From an uncultured Clostridia bacterium (GTDB lineage Bacteria; Bacillota; Clostridia; Oscillospirales; Ruminococcaceae), in assembly GCA_946567425.1 (NCBI GenBank), contig CAMNXF010000013.1:1-64000 (forward strand): a DNA stretch of 64,000 nucleotides. The letters run 5' to 3'. Position numbers and translations under genes: made by a program. Positions within the stretch are counted from its first letter, which is position 1; the number at the start of each line of letters is the position of its first letter. Shown here piece after piece: positions 17,549 to 28,346 of the stretch. The notes under the pieces are model-generated. The model made no database searches. It was given only the letters and a program-made list of their open reading frames with translations, and was not told where the DNA came from.

Positions 17549-18247
17549 TTACTTGTAGTAGAAAGCTTTGACCTCGTGAAATTCCAACCGCTCCGAAGCG
17601 CAGAGCTCCTCAAAATCGCCTACCCTGCCGCCGTCGCTCCATTTGTAGTACAACTCGTAGAGTGCCTTATAGTAGCGCGTTTCCTCGGCGAGATTTGTGG
17701 GAACGTCATTTTCCGCAATGATCCTTTCGGCGGTTCGAATAGTGTCATCGTATTCCTCGCGCGCAATACAGCACCCCTCGGGAAAGTGATGAGCGCCGAA
17801 CACGAGCCAGTCCAGTTGTTGCTTCAGATACAGGTGAACCGTCTTTTGGTCGCAGTCGGGATGCCTGTAGGCTCTTTCGAGAATATTGTATGGGTCGAGA
17901 TTTGTTTGGTTTGGGTCGTGAGGATTGTAATAATTGCCGAATATCTGAAACGCCCAGCGCATCTGCGGCATTTTCTCCGCCCTGCATTCGCGCGTGAAGT
18001 AATCGTTCAGCAGCCCCGTAAGCTGAAACGGCAGCGACAATCCGAACCGCTTATGCTCGTCAAATCTGTCGCCGTCGATATAGTCGCAACAAAATTCGTA
18101 CAGCAGCGTATCTGCCTCGTCTTGCGGAACGTTCTGCTTGAACTCCTCCGTGAACCCTAATAAAAACTTGTTGGCCTGTTTCTTCAGTCCCGTTTCAAAC
18201 ATTTCCCAATATTTACTTATTCCGGTAATAAATTCATCGTAGATCAT
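17549..18247 (-). CDS. Hypothetical soluble protein, 232 residues
   Basis: Start ATG at 18247 (MIYDEFITG), eight bases after AAAGGGG and overlapping the previous stop by four bases (ATGA), so translation is coupled to the upstream gene. The protein is helical, acidic and aromatic-rich (GNYYNPHDPNQTN, HLYLKQQLDWLVFG). I recognise no domain. Third gene of the rimI run; the IS256 relic begins four bases past its stop. Confidence 0.7.
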   Translation of the reverse strand: MIYDEFITGISKYWEMFETGLKKQANKFLLGFTEEFKQNVPQDEADTLLYEFCCDYIDGDRFDEHKRFGLSLPFQLTGLLNDYFTRECRAEKMPQMRWAFQIFGNYYNPHDPNQTNLDPYNILERAYRHPDCDQKTVHLYLKQQLDWLVFGAHHFPEGCCIAREEYDDTIRTAERIIAENDVPTNLAEETRYYKALYELYYKWSDGGRVGDFEELCASERLEFHEVKAFYYK

Positions 18248-18816
18248 ACGTTCACCCCTTTGCTGAAAATATCCCACACCTCGGGCAGTTTTTCCCTCAC
18301 AAACCGCGCGTAGGAGCAGTCGGGCGTCTTCTCCATTCCCTTATCACGCATATATCCGATTATCATTTTGCGGAACATTTGCAGTTCTTCAGGAGACTTA
18401 TCCTCAAAACGACCGACCTTCATTTTCCCCGCACTAACGTATTCGTTGAACAGTGCGTAAGCGTTGCTGACAAACAGAGCCTCCGAAACCGAAACGGGCG
18501 CTGTCGCGAGCCGTGCGCAAGGAATATTTCTAAACGGTACGACCTCGTCCTCGGAAACGCGAACCGTGTAAATGCAGCCGCTTACCCCCTCCGAGACCTC
18601 GCGAAGCGCGTTAGGGTATAATTCGTTGTAAACGGGAATACCGTCCTCAAAACCATACGGAAACCAGTAGTAAGGGCGCTTGACCGCATTGCAAAGATAA
18701 AATGCCGCCACAACGTCAATTGTTGTCATATATACATAAGGGCGGTCGTGGTCGGCTAAATAGGGTTTCAACACGTTTAGCCCCCTAACATTACTCCCGT
18801 GATAGAGCGTTATCAT
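18244..18816 (-). CDS. Hypothetical protein with LYHGS motif
   Basis: 190 residues starting MITLYHGSNV after GAGGAGG, with its ATGA overlapping the rimI stop. The opening LYHGS and a following aspartate/tyrosine-rich segment are common in ADP-ribosyltransferase-fold families such as DUF3990, but the catalytic Glu motif cannot be placed with confidence. Overlaps the next gene by four bases. Likely a soluble two-gene unit with 17549-18247. Function unknown. Confidence 0.65.
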   Translation of the reverse strand: MITLYHGSNVRGLNVLKPYLADHDRPYVYMTTIDVVAAFYLCNAVKRPYYWFPYGFEDGIPVYNELYPNALREVSEGVSGCIYTVRVSEDEVVPFRNIPCARLATAPVSVSEALFVSNAYALFNEYVSAGKMKVGRFEDKSPEELQMFRKMIIGYMRDKGMEKTPDCSYARFVREKLPEVWDIFSKGVNV

Positions 18817-19220
18817 AAAATCCTCCTCATTATAACCGCGTCGTCATCGGGATAGTAGTTCTTCCGCACGGAAACGCGCTCGAAGCCGATTTTCTCGTAC
18901 AGTGCTATCGCCGCCACGTTTCTGCTCCGCACCTCTAGATAACATACCGCCGCGCCATTTTTCCGCATTTTATCCAGAAGTTCCCCGAGCAGCTTTTCAG
19001 CTATTCCCCGCCCCCTGAATTTGGTCAGCGTGCCGATCTGATACAGTTCGCCCTCGTCGGCGACCACGTGCCCCAAAGCAAATGCGGCAAGCCCGTCGTT
19101 CTCGGTATGCGTTACCGTAACAGACAGCGGGTTTTCCAGCTCGGCTTTAAGCATTTCGGCAGTCCACGAGCCACCAAAGCAGTCTTGTTCTATTTCAAAC
19201 AATTCGCTGAAATTTATCAT
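18813..19220 (-). CDS. rimI: Ribosomal protein S18 alanine N-acetyltransferase, RimI-type
   Basis: 135 residues of GNAT fold: acetyl-CoA binding loop FRGRGIAEKLL, then VCYLEVRSRNVAAIALYEKIGF, the RimI hallmark containing the Glu and Tyr used in N-terminal acetyl transfer. The short length matches free-standing RimI. In other Firmicutes it sits beside tsaB/tsaD; here it is followed by two hypotheticals with four-base overlaps. Preceded by GAGGG. Confidence 0.85.
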   Translation of the reverse strand: MINFSELFEIEQDCFGGSWTAEMLKAELENPLSVTVTHTENDGLAAFALGHVVADEGELYQIGTLTKFRGRGIAEKLLGELLDKMRKNGAAVCYLEVRSRNVAAIALYEKIGFERVSVRKNYYPDDDAVIMRRIL

Positions 19221-19237
19221 CGACTTCCCTCGTAGAC

Positions 19238-19263
19238 AAAAAAGCCCGCCAAGGCGAGCTTTT
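19238..19263 (-). terminator. Terminator of the small Cys protein gene
   Basis: AAAAGCTCGCC/GGCGGGCTTTTTT on the minus strand, lying between the small Cys gene and rimI. Confidence 0.75.
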
Positions 19264-19268
19264 GTAAA

Positions 19269-19484
19269 TCAAAAATCAATATCATTGACCGCGGAATTAG
19301 CAAGCGACAAATCCTTTTTCGGAATGCGCTTCAACGGGTTGTAGACATACTTCTTGCAGGAATCATACGCTTTCATATCTCCGAATTTGGAGCACTGAAT
19401 AACGTCACCCTTTCCGGGAGAACCGAAAGCGCAGTATTTGCATGACGGCTTGATATTGTTTCCGAACAACTTCTTTTTAGCCAT
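19269..19484 (-). CDS. Small four-cysteine protein, possible metal binder
   Basis: 71 basic residues with CKYC...QC...SC spacing (CKYCAFGSPGKGDVIQCSKFG, then DSCKKYVYNPLKRIP). The four Cys suggest a zinc- or iron-sulphur site. Similar short proteins are widespread in Clostridia but uncharacterised. Good GGAGG site; separate terminator, so probably its own transcript. Confidence 0.7.
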   Translation of the reverse strand: MAKKKLFGNNIKPSCKYCAFGSPGKGDVIQCSKFGDMKAYDSCKKYVYNPLKRIPKKDLSLANSAVNDIDF

Positions 19485-19676
19485 AATATTTTCCTCCGAT
19501 CCAAAAATCTTTTATCTATTCACATTATATCACATTCCGCGAAAAAAGTCCACATCAATTACGTTAATAAAGTGATAAATTAACGAGCGCCGATTTGTGG
19601 ATTATGCCCAATTTATAAAGCATTTTAAGCTAATCAACAGCACCTGTTAAGCAGAATTAAACTTAATGTCCGAAAA

Positions 19677-20483
19677 TTATTCCTTGGAGTAGATTGGAAT
19701 GATATTCTCCACCGCAAGCTTTCCGAAATTTTCCTTCACGTCAACAATGTGGAGCGATTTTCCCGCAAGGAACTGCTTTGCGGAGTTGCCAAGCTGTCCG
19801 AAAACAGACGCTCTCTCCCCGTCAAAATCAACGACCAGCAGATAACCGTTGTCGCCGTTAAGCGTAACGCCGCGCAGCCACATCGCGTTTATGGTAAGCT
19901 GCTTAGCCTCCTCGCAGAGCTTGTTTGAGAGCAACATAGGATAAGGGTTCAACGTATGGAATTCGTACTGCGAATCGGGGGTGATAACATGCTGCGCGTG
20001 ACCGTTTTGAATCACCTGCTTCTTCTCAAACCACTTCGAGACGATATCTCTGCTTACAGTCATATTGTCCGAAAACGGATTGATCACAAAGCCGCCGCAG
20101 TCCTTGTTATTCTCTATCATAACCGCCAGATTATCGAAATTCACATAAATGGTATGCTCTATTTTAGCGTTCTCCCATTTATCCATTTCGGCATTTTCGC
20201 TGAACACGGGGAAATAATGCTCGCCGTTCGTATTGTTCAGCATTGTAAACGTTATTTCGCTGTTGGGTGCGAGAGCGCGCGTTCCGTCGATGTCGTAAGC
20301 CAATTCCTTGGAAAAAGTTACCGACGCTAGAAACTTTGCCTGCATAACTATCTCGTATATAAGACTGCCCATGACCTCGTTTATCGCCTGCTTGTCCGAC
20401 GGGTCGGTGCTTCTGCGCTTTGCAAGCAGATCACGCATTGTGGGGCTATCCAATTTCTGGTCGATATATAAATTTTTAGCCAT
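19677..20483 (-). CDS. SseB-like protein
   Basis: 268 residues. The central part carries the SseB N-terminal fold signature, including a hydrophobic stretch and GGFVINPFSDNMTVSRD, and the C-terminal part (GYLLVVDFDGE...) fits the SseB C-terminal domain. SseB proteins occur beside secretion or serine-sensitivity genes, and their activity is unclear. Here it is the last gene of a VWA-PP2C-SseB run, 25 bases after the phosphatase, with an AAGGAG site. No signal peptide; cytoplasmic. Confidence 0.7.
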   Translation of the reverse strand: MAKNLYIDQKLDSPTMRDLLAKRRSTDPSDKQAINEVMGSLIYEIVMQAKFLASVTFSKELAYDIDGTRALAPNSEITFTMLNNTNGEHYFPVFSENAEMDKWENAKIEHTIYVNFDNLAVMIENNKDCGGFVINPFSDNMTVSRDIVSKWFEKKQVIQNGHAQHVITPDSQYEFHTLNPYPMLLSNKLCEEAKQLTINAMWLRGVTLNGDNGYLLVVDFDGERASVFGQLGNSAKQFLAGKSLHIVDVKENFGKLAVENIIPIYSKE

Positions 20484-20508
20484 ATTGTTTCTCCTTTGAT
20501 TTACGGAT

Positions 20509-21309
20509 CTAACCGTTTATATCCTTAGTTACCGCCGCAACAGAAATATCGTCGCGGCTGCCGCAGCGCGAACGCGTTTTCAAATGCTCGCCGAGCGCCG
20601 AAGCCGTACCGCTGTCCACCGCCGAGAGCACTCTGCGTCCGAATTTCAGATAGTCCTCCTCGTTGACGAACGAATTTATCAGACCGTCGCTCGAAAGCAT
20701 TACCCCTGAAAACCCGTCCTTGCGATAGAAGTAGCGGAAATTTCCGATAGCATCGTTGTCGCACAGCGATGTGGTAAGATTTCCCACCAATTTCGTATCC
20801 TCGGGCACGGGAAAGAGCATTTCTCCGCCGTCCTGTGCGCAGAAACTTCCGTCGCCGATCTGCAGACCGAAACAGCCGTTTTCGGTAACGCCCGCGACTA
20901 TCAGCGTCGCGCCGTACATTACTTCGTTCGCGATACCGCCGTACTTGTCGTATATCGACCGCTCGTGTACGTTCAGCGGAAGCAGACCGATATGCGCGGC
21001 GATCTCGCTGTTCCAGCCGCAGATAATATTCGCGGCTATCCTACGTGCGGCGTTTGACGGGTTTTCAAGAAAAATACCGTCCAACCCGTTGTTGCGCTCG
21101 CAGAAATCGCAGATCGAACGTATTGCCACACGCGTAGCCATTTCACTTCCCGACGCGGAGCGGAAATGTTTCTCGCTCCCGTGACCGTCCGAGACCGCTG
21201 CGACTGCAAAATGCTCCGCTATGTACACTCGCGCGCTGTCCTGGCAGACTATGCCCGTTTCTTCATGAGAAGCGCCTTTTACGGAAAGCGCATAGCCCTT
21301 AAACCGCAT
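20509..21309 (-). CDS. PP2C-family protein serine/threonine phosphatase
   Basis: 266 residues. Metal-binding PP2C motifs are present: CQDSARVY, the DGHG loop (AVSDGHGSEKH), GATLIVAGV, QIGDGSF, MLSSDGLINSF and the closing SRDDISVA. This is the compact form found with TerY-type VWA proteins rather than the PrkC-linked form. Its ATG shares one base with the VWA stop (TAATG), so they are translationally coupled. The usual partner Ser/Thr kinase is absent from the window. Confidence 0.85.
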   Translation of the reverse strand: MRFKGYALSVKGASHEETGIVCQDSARVYIAEHFAVAAVSDGHGSEKHFRSASGSEMATRVAIRSICDFCERNNGLDGIFLENPSNAARRIAANIICGWNSEIAAHIGLLPLNVHERSIYDKYGGIANEVMYGATLIVAGVTENGCFGLQIGDGSFCAQDGGEMLFPVPEDTKLVGNLTTSLCDNDAIGNFRYFYRKDGFSGVMLSSDGLINSFVNEEDYLKFGRRVLSAVDSGTASALGEHLKTRSRCGSRDDISVAAVTKDING

Positions 21310-22046
21310 TACCAGCCTTCCTCGATATCCGCGGTAATTTCGTCGCTCTCCGCGAACTCGCGAATTTGCTCGGCGGCGGTCTCCTGTTTGGTGCGGAAGT
21401 CCTCCTCGGTTTCGGCGAGACGCATACTGCGGCTGCCTATCTGCGACGAGGTAACGGCTACGAACTTAACGAGCTTCGCCAGAGCCTCGCCGTTATGCGC
21501 GGTAACAACGCTGTCGGGATTGCCCGTGAAATGCGAGAGAATATCGAAGTCCGCGTCCTCACCGATAGCGACTGCAGCCTTTATTCCCGCCGAGTACCAA
21601 CGGTTTTTGCGCAGCTCCTCGAGACCCTTTTCAAAGTTGTCGGTGGGATAGCCATCCGACATAAGTATCATTACGGGCGCAAACGAAAGAGACGGCGAAC
21701 TCATAAACGAGTTTCTGGACAACTTGCTCGACAGCTCGGTAAACGCACTTCCGAGGTCGGTCACATTTTCCGCGTCAAGCGGCTTCCACTCGAATTTATC
21801 AACTGAAATCGGCTCGGAATACATCCACTCGCTGCCACCCGAGAACTTCAGCACAGCGATCTTGATATCGGCGTCCGCGCCGCCTATTCCGCGTATCTCC
21901 GGAATAAGCTCCTCCATTACGGAATTTACGGTACCGATCTTGCTGCCGCCCATACTCCCCGAGCAGTCGATAAGAAAGAACAGCACCATTGACTTTTTGG
22001 CAATTTCTTCCGCATCATCAAACGGATTAACAGGTATTTCGGACAT
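21309..22046 (-). CDS. VWA-domain (TerY-like) protein
   Basis: 245 residues; von Willebrand A domain with an intact MIDAS: DCSGSMGGSK, a Thr in the loop DLGSAFTEL and Asp in MSDGYPTDN. No membrane segment. The C-terminal tail is acidic and helical. TerY-like VWA proteins act with a PP2C phosphatase and a kinase in phospho-signalling units linked to tellurite/stress or conflict systems. Here it leads the operon from a consensus promoter with AGGAGG. Confidence 0.85.
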   Translation of the reverse strand: MSEIPVNPFDDAEEIAKKSMVLFFLIDCSGSMGGSKIGTVNSVMEELIPEIRGIGGADADIKIAVLKFSGGSEWMYSEPISVDKFEWKPLDAENVTDLGSAFTELSSKLSRNSFMSSPSLSFAPVMILMSDGYPTDNFEKGLEELRKNRWYSAGIKAAVAIGEDADFDILSHFTGNPDSVVTAHNGEALAKLVKFVAVTSSQIGSRSMRLAETEEDFRTKQETAAEQIREFAESDEITADIEEGW

Positions 22047-22081
22047 AAGTACCTCCTACTTTTATAATCATTACTGTTTTT

Positions 22082-22110
22082 ATTATACCACTTTTATTGT
22101 CAATTGTCAA
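22082..22110 (-). promoter_or_regulatory. Promoter of the VWA-PP2C-SseB operon
   Basis: TTGACA (22110-22105), 17 bases, TATAAT (22087-22082) on the minus strand. A second TTGACA is nested in the spacer. Confidence 0.8.
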
Positions 22111-22163
22111 TCATTTATATAAATTATATTATTGGCGGATTTTTTTGTTAAAGAGATCGTTTT

Positions 22164-22208
22164 AAAAAAACGCTGAGCCTGCTAAAGACTTTCAGCAAGC
22201 ACAGCGTT
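22164..22208 (-). terminator. Terminator after the ABC remnant
   Basis: AACGCTG/CAGCGTT outer stem with further inner pairing, followed on the minus strand by TTTTTTT. Confidence 0.75.
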
Positions 22209-22213
22209 ACCGT

Positions 22214-22881
22214 TCAAAGTTTGTTCCGTTTAACTATTTGTCCGTCTGATATTGTTATAATGCGGCGGCACAGCCGTGCTATCTTAAAAGTGTGCGCAAC
22301 GATAATGACCGTCTTTTCCTTACGGTTAAGGTCGGGCAGCACGCCGACCATCTCTGCGGAGGTTTTGCTGTCAAGCGCGCCCGTGGGCTCGTTGACGAGT
22401 ATTATTTCGGGATCGTTGACGAGCGACCTTGCAATGACTACGCGCTGCTTCTGACTGCCCGAAAGTTGATCTGCGCGCTTGTTAGCGAACTTGCCGATAC
22501 CGAGCATATCGAGCGCCGCGCGCCTGTTTTTTCATTTTGGACAGCGGAATTCCTGTTAACAGCAGCGACACGCAGACGTTCTCCAGTGCCGTCTCACTGA
22601 ACAGCAGCTCGAAATCCTGCATTATAAAGCCGACGTCGCGGTTGCGGTACGCGGCGGGCTTTCGCGGACTGCCACGGTTCAGCTTTATATTGTTGCAGCA
22701 AATATTCCCCGAGGTCGGCGTGTCGAGACAGCCGAGGATGTGAAGCAGCGTGGATTTCCCCGATTATCGCGGTAAAATCGCCCTTTTCGATCTCCGGATC
22801 TACCCCGTCCAGAACCTTGCAAGCGTTCTGTTTGCCCTTGTTGTAAATTTTACCTATGTTTTTCAGTTTAAGCATGCTCAT
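22214..22881 (-). pseudogene. MacB/LolD-type ABC ATPase, broken
   Basis: The N-terminus MLKLKNIGKIYNKG and the rest of an export ATPase are recognisable, but the Walker A loop is deleted: IIG jumps by a frame change to KSTLLHILGCLDTP, losing ESGSG. A second frame change occurs after KKQAR, and the signature and Walker B are altered (LSGSQKQ, LVNEPTGALD instead of LxDEPTG). Two ORFs (22594-22881, 22214-22507) represent it. It cannot bind ATP. It pairs with the broken permease just upstream. Confidence 0.85.
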
Positions 22882-22901
22882 AATATCACCTCAAGATTAT
22901 T

Positions 22902-23793
22902 TTACGTCCCGACGATTATTCCGACGGGATAAGTCTTTTTAATGTCCGAAAGCGGTTTCAGCAAGGTCAAAAGGAAAATCGCAGACAAGAACACAACCAT
23001 AATGACAACATTTACCGTGCTGACACGCATTTCCCCAAATTCGTTTTGCACGCAGAATCGCATATACATCATATATCCCGCCGCTGCGGGCAGCGTGAGC
23101 TTTATCACACGTTGGATAAGCGATATGAAAAATCCCGTTTTCCACTCCATTCCGCAAAGGAAGTATACCGCGAGGCGTTTTTTGCAAGAGATAGCCGACA
23201 GCAGATTTCCGCTGCTCACGCCCGCCGCGAGACCAGCGCCATTATCACGAAAAGCGCCGTTACCATTTCGGTCATTAGCCTGTTGCTTTCATAGGCTTTG
23301 TCGGACATCTCCGCAAACGTGAACGTCATTGACAAGTCGACTATGCGCTCCATGACAATCTGCTGATTTTCGGGAGCGATCTTAATGTCCCCCCTGTCAA
23401 ACGCCGAAAACTCCGATTTGTCCACACAGGCTCTGAATGTATCGTTGCCGACCCCGAACAGAAAGCTGGTATCCATATCCGTACTGCTACCGCCGACGTT
23501 GAGGATCATAGTGTTGCGCTCCAAAACGCCTATAACCACGCATTCCCCATAAACCGCCTTTTGGGATTTAAGCGAATAGACCGGAAGACTTAGCATGTCG
23601 CCGATATGAAATCTTCCGTCAAAATTGCTTCCGATAACGACGGGAATTCCCCGCCGCTGAGCCGTCCGATAATTTTGTCTACGCTCTCCGTACCGCACGC
23701 GCCGCAGGCCATACAGACGATCAACCGGACAAACACCTTTTTCTCTGTATGGAAAAAAGCCGCAATGTCCTTGAAAGTGATGTGTGAAATCAT
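22902..23793 (-). pseudogene. FtsX/MacB-type ABC permease, broken
   Basis: Three ORFs in different frames follow one another: MISHITFKDIAAFFHTEKKVF... (N-terminal anchor), a roughly 150-residue extracellular segment (DMLSLPVYSLKSQKAVYGE...), and TM-rich C-terminal parts (VVIMVVFLSAIFLLTLLKPLSDIKKTYPVG). Together they make a short MacB-like permease interrupted by at least two frameshifts. It forms one dead transporter with the ATPase at 22214-22881. Probably once exported a peptide or lipid. Confidence 0.7.
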
Positions 23794-23825
23794 TTTATCG
23801 CCTCCCAGAATATATTATATAACGC

Positions 23826-23854
23826 AAAACGGCGTTGGTTTTGTTCCGACGCCG
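23826..23854 (-). terminator. Terminator of spoIIP
   Basis: CGGCGTCGG/CCAACGCCG with an A-rich loop and TTTT on the minus strand, 25 bases after the spoIIP stop. Confidence 0.75.
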
Positions 23855-23878
23855 CAATATTTTATTAACCGATGTTGT

Positions 23879-25105
23879 TTACTCCGTGCCCTTTTTAAGC
23901 GCGTCGGCGATAATATTGCCGAGCAGCTCCCCCGTATAGACCGCCTCGTCAAGCGAGTTTCCGTGACTACCAACCTCGATAAGCAGCGCGCCTGTGGAAA
24001 CGTCCTGATTGTAGTTCCGATAATCGAACAGCACCGCACGCGCCAGATCGGGGTACGCTTCCTCGGCGCAGTTCTGAAGCAGACAGGCGAGCTTAAAATT
24101 CTCCATATAATCCGGCATATCCATTTCCCCGTCGTCGCAGCCCGAGATTATCATAAACTGCGCGGCGTTTTTTCCGCCAATCTCGGTTATCGGCGCGACT
24201 AGCGAGCCATCCGCGTTAATAATTCCGTCGCGGTGAATATCAAGCACGATCTTAATACTCGGGTACTTGTCGAGAATTTCCCGCATACTGTCCGCGGAAC
24301 GATAATAAGCGCCCGTAAATATCGGCGAATCATAAACCATACAGTCGTGAACGGACGATATTCCGCGTTTTGAAAGGCTTTCGCAGATAGCGTCGCCGAC
24401 CGCCGTCATATTCCGCGACGGGTCATCGGAACGGTTCGGGTAATTCTCGTCGAAGCTCTCCCCGTAAGGAAGATAGCTCTCGCTCGTATGTGTATGGTAG
24501 ATCAGCACGGAGGGTTGCTCGCTGTCAAGCGTGCCGAAAGTCGGTTCATTCTTTGCGGCTTCGGCAAGCACGCTGTTCGTAAGCTCCGTGCAGTTGCGCA
24601 CCTGAGCGCCGCTGCGGAGTGTTATGTAATCGTCCGACTGCTGTTTTCCGAAATTGTAGCGGTATATTTCGCCGCTTTTTTCATTGAACTTCGAGTAGTC
24701 CGTATCGTCTGTGTTTTCTGTGCGGTTGACCGTAATCATTCTGCCGAGCTTCTGCTGCGGCACGGGAATGTCCGAACCACCCGTATCGGTGCTTGTGTCG
24801 GGCGGACTGCTTTCCGCGCCGCTTGTTACCGTGGAATGCTGCGTGTTGCCAGACCCCGTGCTTTCCGCGGGGCAAATGCTTTCGCCGCTTTGAACGGAGC
24901 TGCCCGTTCCAACCGTTGACGAACTTTCCATTTCGCCTGTATGACCGTTTTCCGTTGGCAGGGCTTCACCATACGGAAACTCAACCGCGCCCGCCGATAC
25001 ATATGCCGCGCTGCGCAAAGCTGTGCCGACCGCGGTGCTTGTCCCCACCAGAAACGGACAGCACAACGCTGCCGCGCCTATAATAAAGAATTTTACCTTT
25101 CCCAT
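23879..25105 (-). CDS. spoIIP: Stage II sporulation protein P
   Basis: ATG at 25105, eight bases after AAAGGAG (the track's GTG at 25114 overlaps the ribosome site). 408 residues: an N-terminal membrane anchor (about 5-30), a Ser/Thr/Gly-rich linker, then the SpoIIP amidase/endopeptidase domain with IYHTHTSESY, LDIHRDG and LIEVGSHGNS, which hold the zinc ligands and catalytic Glu. It degrades septal peptidoglycan with SpoIID and SpoIIM during forespore engulfment, so the organism is expected to sporulate. The usual neighbour gpr is absent. Confidence 0.9.
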   Translation of the reverse strand: MGKVKFFIIGAAALCCPFLVGTSTAVGTALRSAAYVSAGAVEFPYGEALPTENGHTGEMESSSTVGTGSSVQSGESICPAESTGSGNTQHSTVTSGAESSPPDTSTDTGGSDIPVPQQKLGRMITVNRTENTDDTDYSKFNEKSGEIYRYNFGKQQSDDYITLRSGAQVRNCTELTNSVLAEAAKNEPTFGTLDSEQPSVLIYHTHTSESYLPYGESFDENYPNRSDDPSRNMTAVGDAICESLSKRGISSVHDCMVYDSPIFTGAYYRSADSMREILDKYPSIKIVLDIHRDGIINADGSLVAPITEIGGKNAAQFMIISGCDDGEMDMPDYMENFKLACLLQNCAEEAYPDLARAVLFDYRNYNQDVSTGALLIEVGSHGNSLDEAVYTGELLGNIIADALKKGTE

Positions 25106-25189
25106 AATTTTCACTCCTTTTTGAACATTTTATTCACGGGGAACAATAAATATTACATAACCAATCAGATGAAACGCGGCGTTTCTGCG

Positions 25190-25230
25190 CAAAAAACAGG
25201 CTGCACGGCAAAGTGCAGCCTGTAAAAAAA
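25190..25230 (-). terminator. Terminator of groESL
   Basis: ACAGGCTGCAC/GTGCAGCCTGT, a perfect 11-bp stem flanked by A and T runs. Confidence 0.9.
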
Positions 25231-25243
25231 TTGCAAACGTTAA

Positions 25244-26902
<1,659 letters not shown>

Positions 26903-26906
26903 TTAA

Positions 26907-27362
<456 letters not shown>

Positions 27363-27387
27363 CTAATGAAATAATGTGCGAATATTT

Positions 27388-27414
27388 TTAGCACTCGTGT
27401 TTCCCGAGTGCTAA
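27388..27414 (-). promoter_or_regulatory. CIRCE operator (HrcA repressor site)
   Basis: TTAGCACTC-N9-GAGTGCTAA, a perfect match to CIRCE, between the promoter and groES. It implies heat-shock control by HrcA, whose gene is not in the window. Confidence 0.97.
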
Positions 27415-27418
27415 TTAT

Positions 27419-27446
27419 ATTTTAACCTATATTAAAAAAAAATCAA
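27419..27446 (-). promoter_or_regulatory. groESL promoter
   Basis: TTGATT (27446-27441), 16 bases, TAAAAT (27424-27419), directly upstream of CIRCE, so HrcA binding covers the transcription start. Confidence 0.65.
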
Positions 27447-27638
27447 GAGGTATTGTGTGTTTTTTTTACAATTTTGTATAGTAGCACAAATATTTGTTTT
27501 TATTATCGACGCCTTTTGGCAATTTTATACAGTGATTTTTTATTGATTTTACGATATTTATATTAAGGATATTGCAAATTTCCGAAGTTTATGTTATAAT
27601 TATAAAAAAGCAGTGCTAGATCTTGAAAGGGATATTTT

Positions 27639-27980
27639 ATGTTCGGACTATTCAAAAAAAACAAAGGCTCAGACGAGGACAAGCGTGCGGACTTTCTTCC
27701 GCTCACCAAAAAGGTTCAGTTTGAGGCACTGCCGCTCAGGCAGGTCGAGAGCGAAATGGACAGCAATCTGCGTGCGGTTGTCGGCTATGTTCCCGTAAAT
27801 TATTACGCCACAAAGGACAAATATCTGCTGTGCATCTTCTACTATAATGAAGATTACAGCGAGATCTACATTCGCTTTGAATACCGCGTCGATGATCTTC
27901 CACGCGGCAAAACCAAGCTGTGGGCGATCGACAGGGAGCTTATGCGCGATATTCTGCGCAAGTTCGGACAAAATATATAG
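27639..27980 (+). CDS. Hypothetical protein, 113 residues
   Basis: MFGLFKKNKG... with a Lys-rich start and an alpha/beta body (YLLCIFYYNEDYSEIYIRFEYRVDD); AAAGGG seven bases before the ATG. No recognised domain, no signal peptide. Single gene facing away from groESL and ended by the hairpin at 28182. Confidence 0.65.
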   Translation: MFGLFKKNKGSDEDKRADFLPLTKKVQFEALPLRQVESEMDSNLRAVVGYVPVNYYATKDKYLLCIFYYNEDYSEIYIRFEYRVDDLPRGKTKLWAIDRELMRDILRKFGQNI

Positions 27981-28346
27981 GATCGGCGCATATTGACCCT
28001 TTTTCATTAGCGAGCGATTTACACCTCATTTGTGCATAATTTTCACTTAACTTTCACCAAAGTGACCCCCAAATTTCATACATAACTGTTAAAATATGTA
28101 TTGTAATCAAGAGTTATCAAGAACGCTCGTGATTTATTAAAATTGCCAACCACCCTTTTCATATAATTACCAACCAAACCAACATTGGAGCCTCGCAGAA
28201 ATGCGGGGTTTCAATGTTTTTGTCGTCCTATCTTGACGTTTGCGGAATATTGTGATATAATTTATTATAGGAATTAACTTTTGACTGCGGATTTCGTAAA
28301 CAGAACCCGCAGACTGAAAATAATACGACCGGAGATGTTGATTGAC
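27981..28346. other. Intergenic region before the ECF-S gene
   Basis: Contains the hairpin listed at 28182-28222. The rest is AT-rich, and no riboswitch consensus is recognised in front of the transporter gene. Confidence 0.5.
28182..28222 (+). terminator. Terminator-like hairpin
   Basis: ACATTG...CCTCGCA-GAAA-TGCGGGG...CAATGTTTTT, a long stem with a GAAA tetraloop and T run, about 200 bases after the 27639 gene. Confidence 0.7.

Noticed and set aside
28223-28346. Riboswitch before the ECF-S gene
   Set aside because: No recognisable riboswitch core; only the upstream terminator hairpin is visible.
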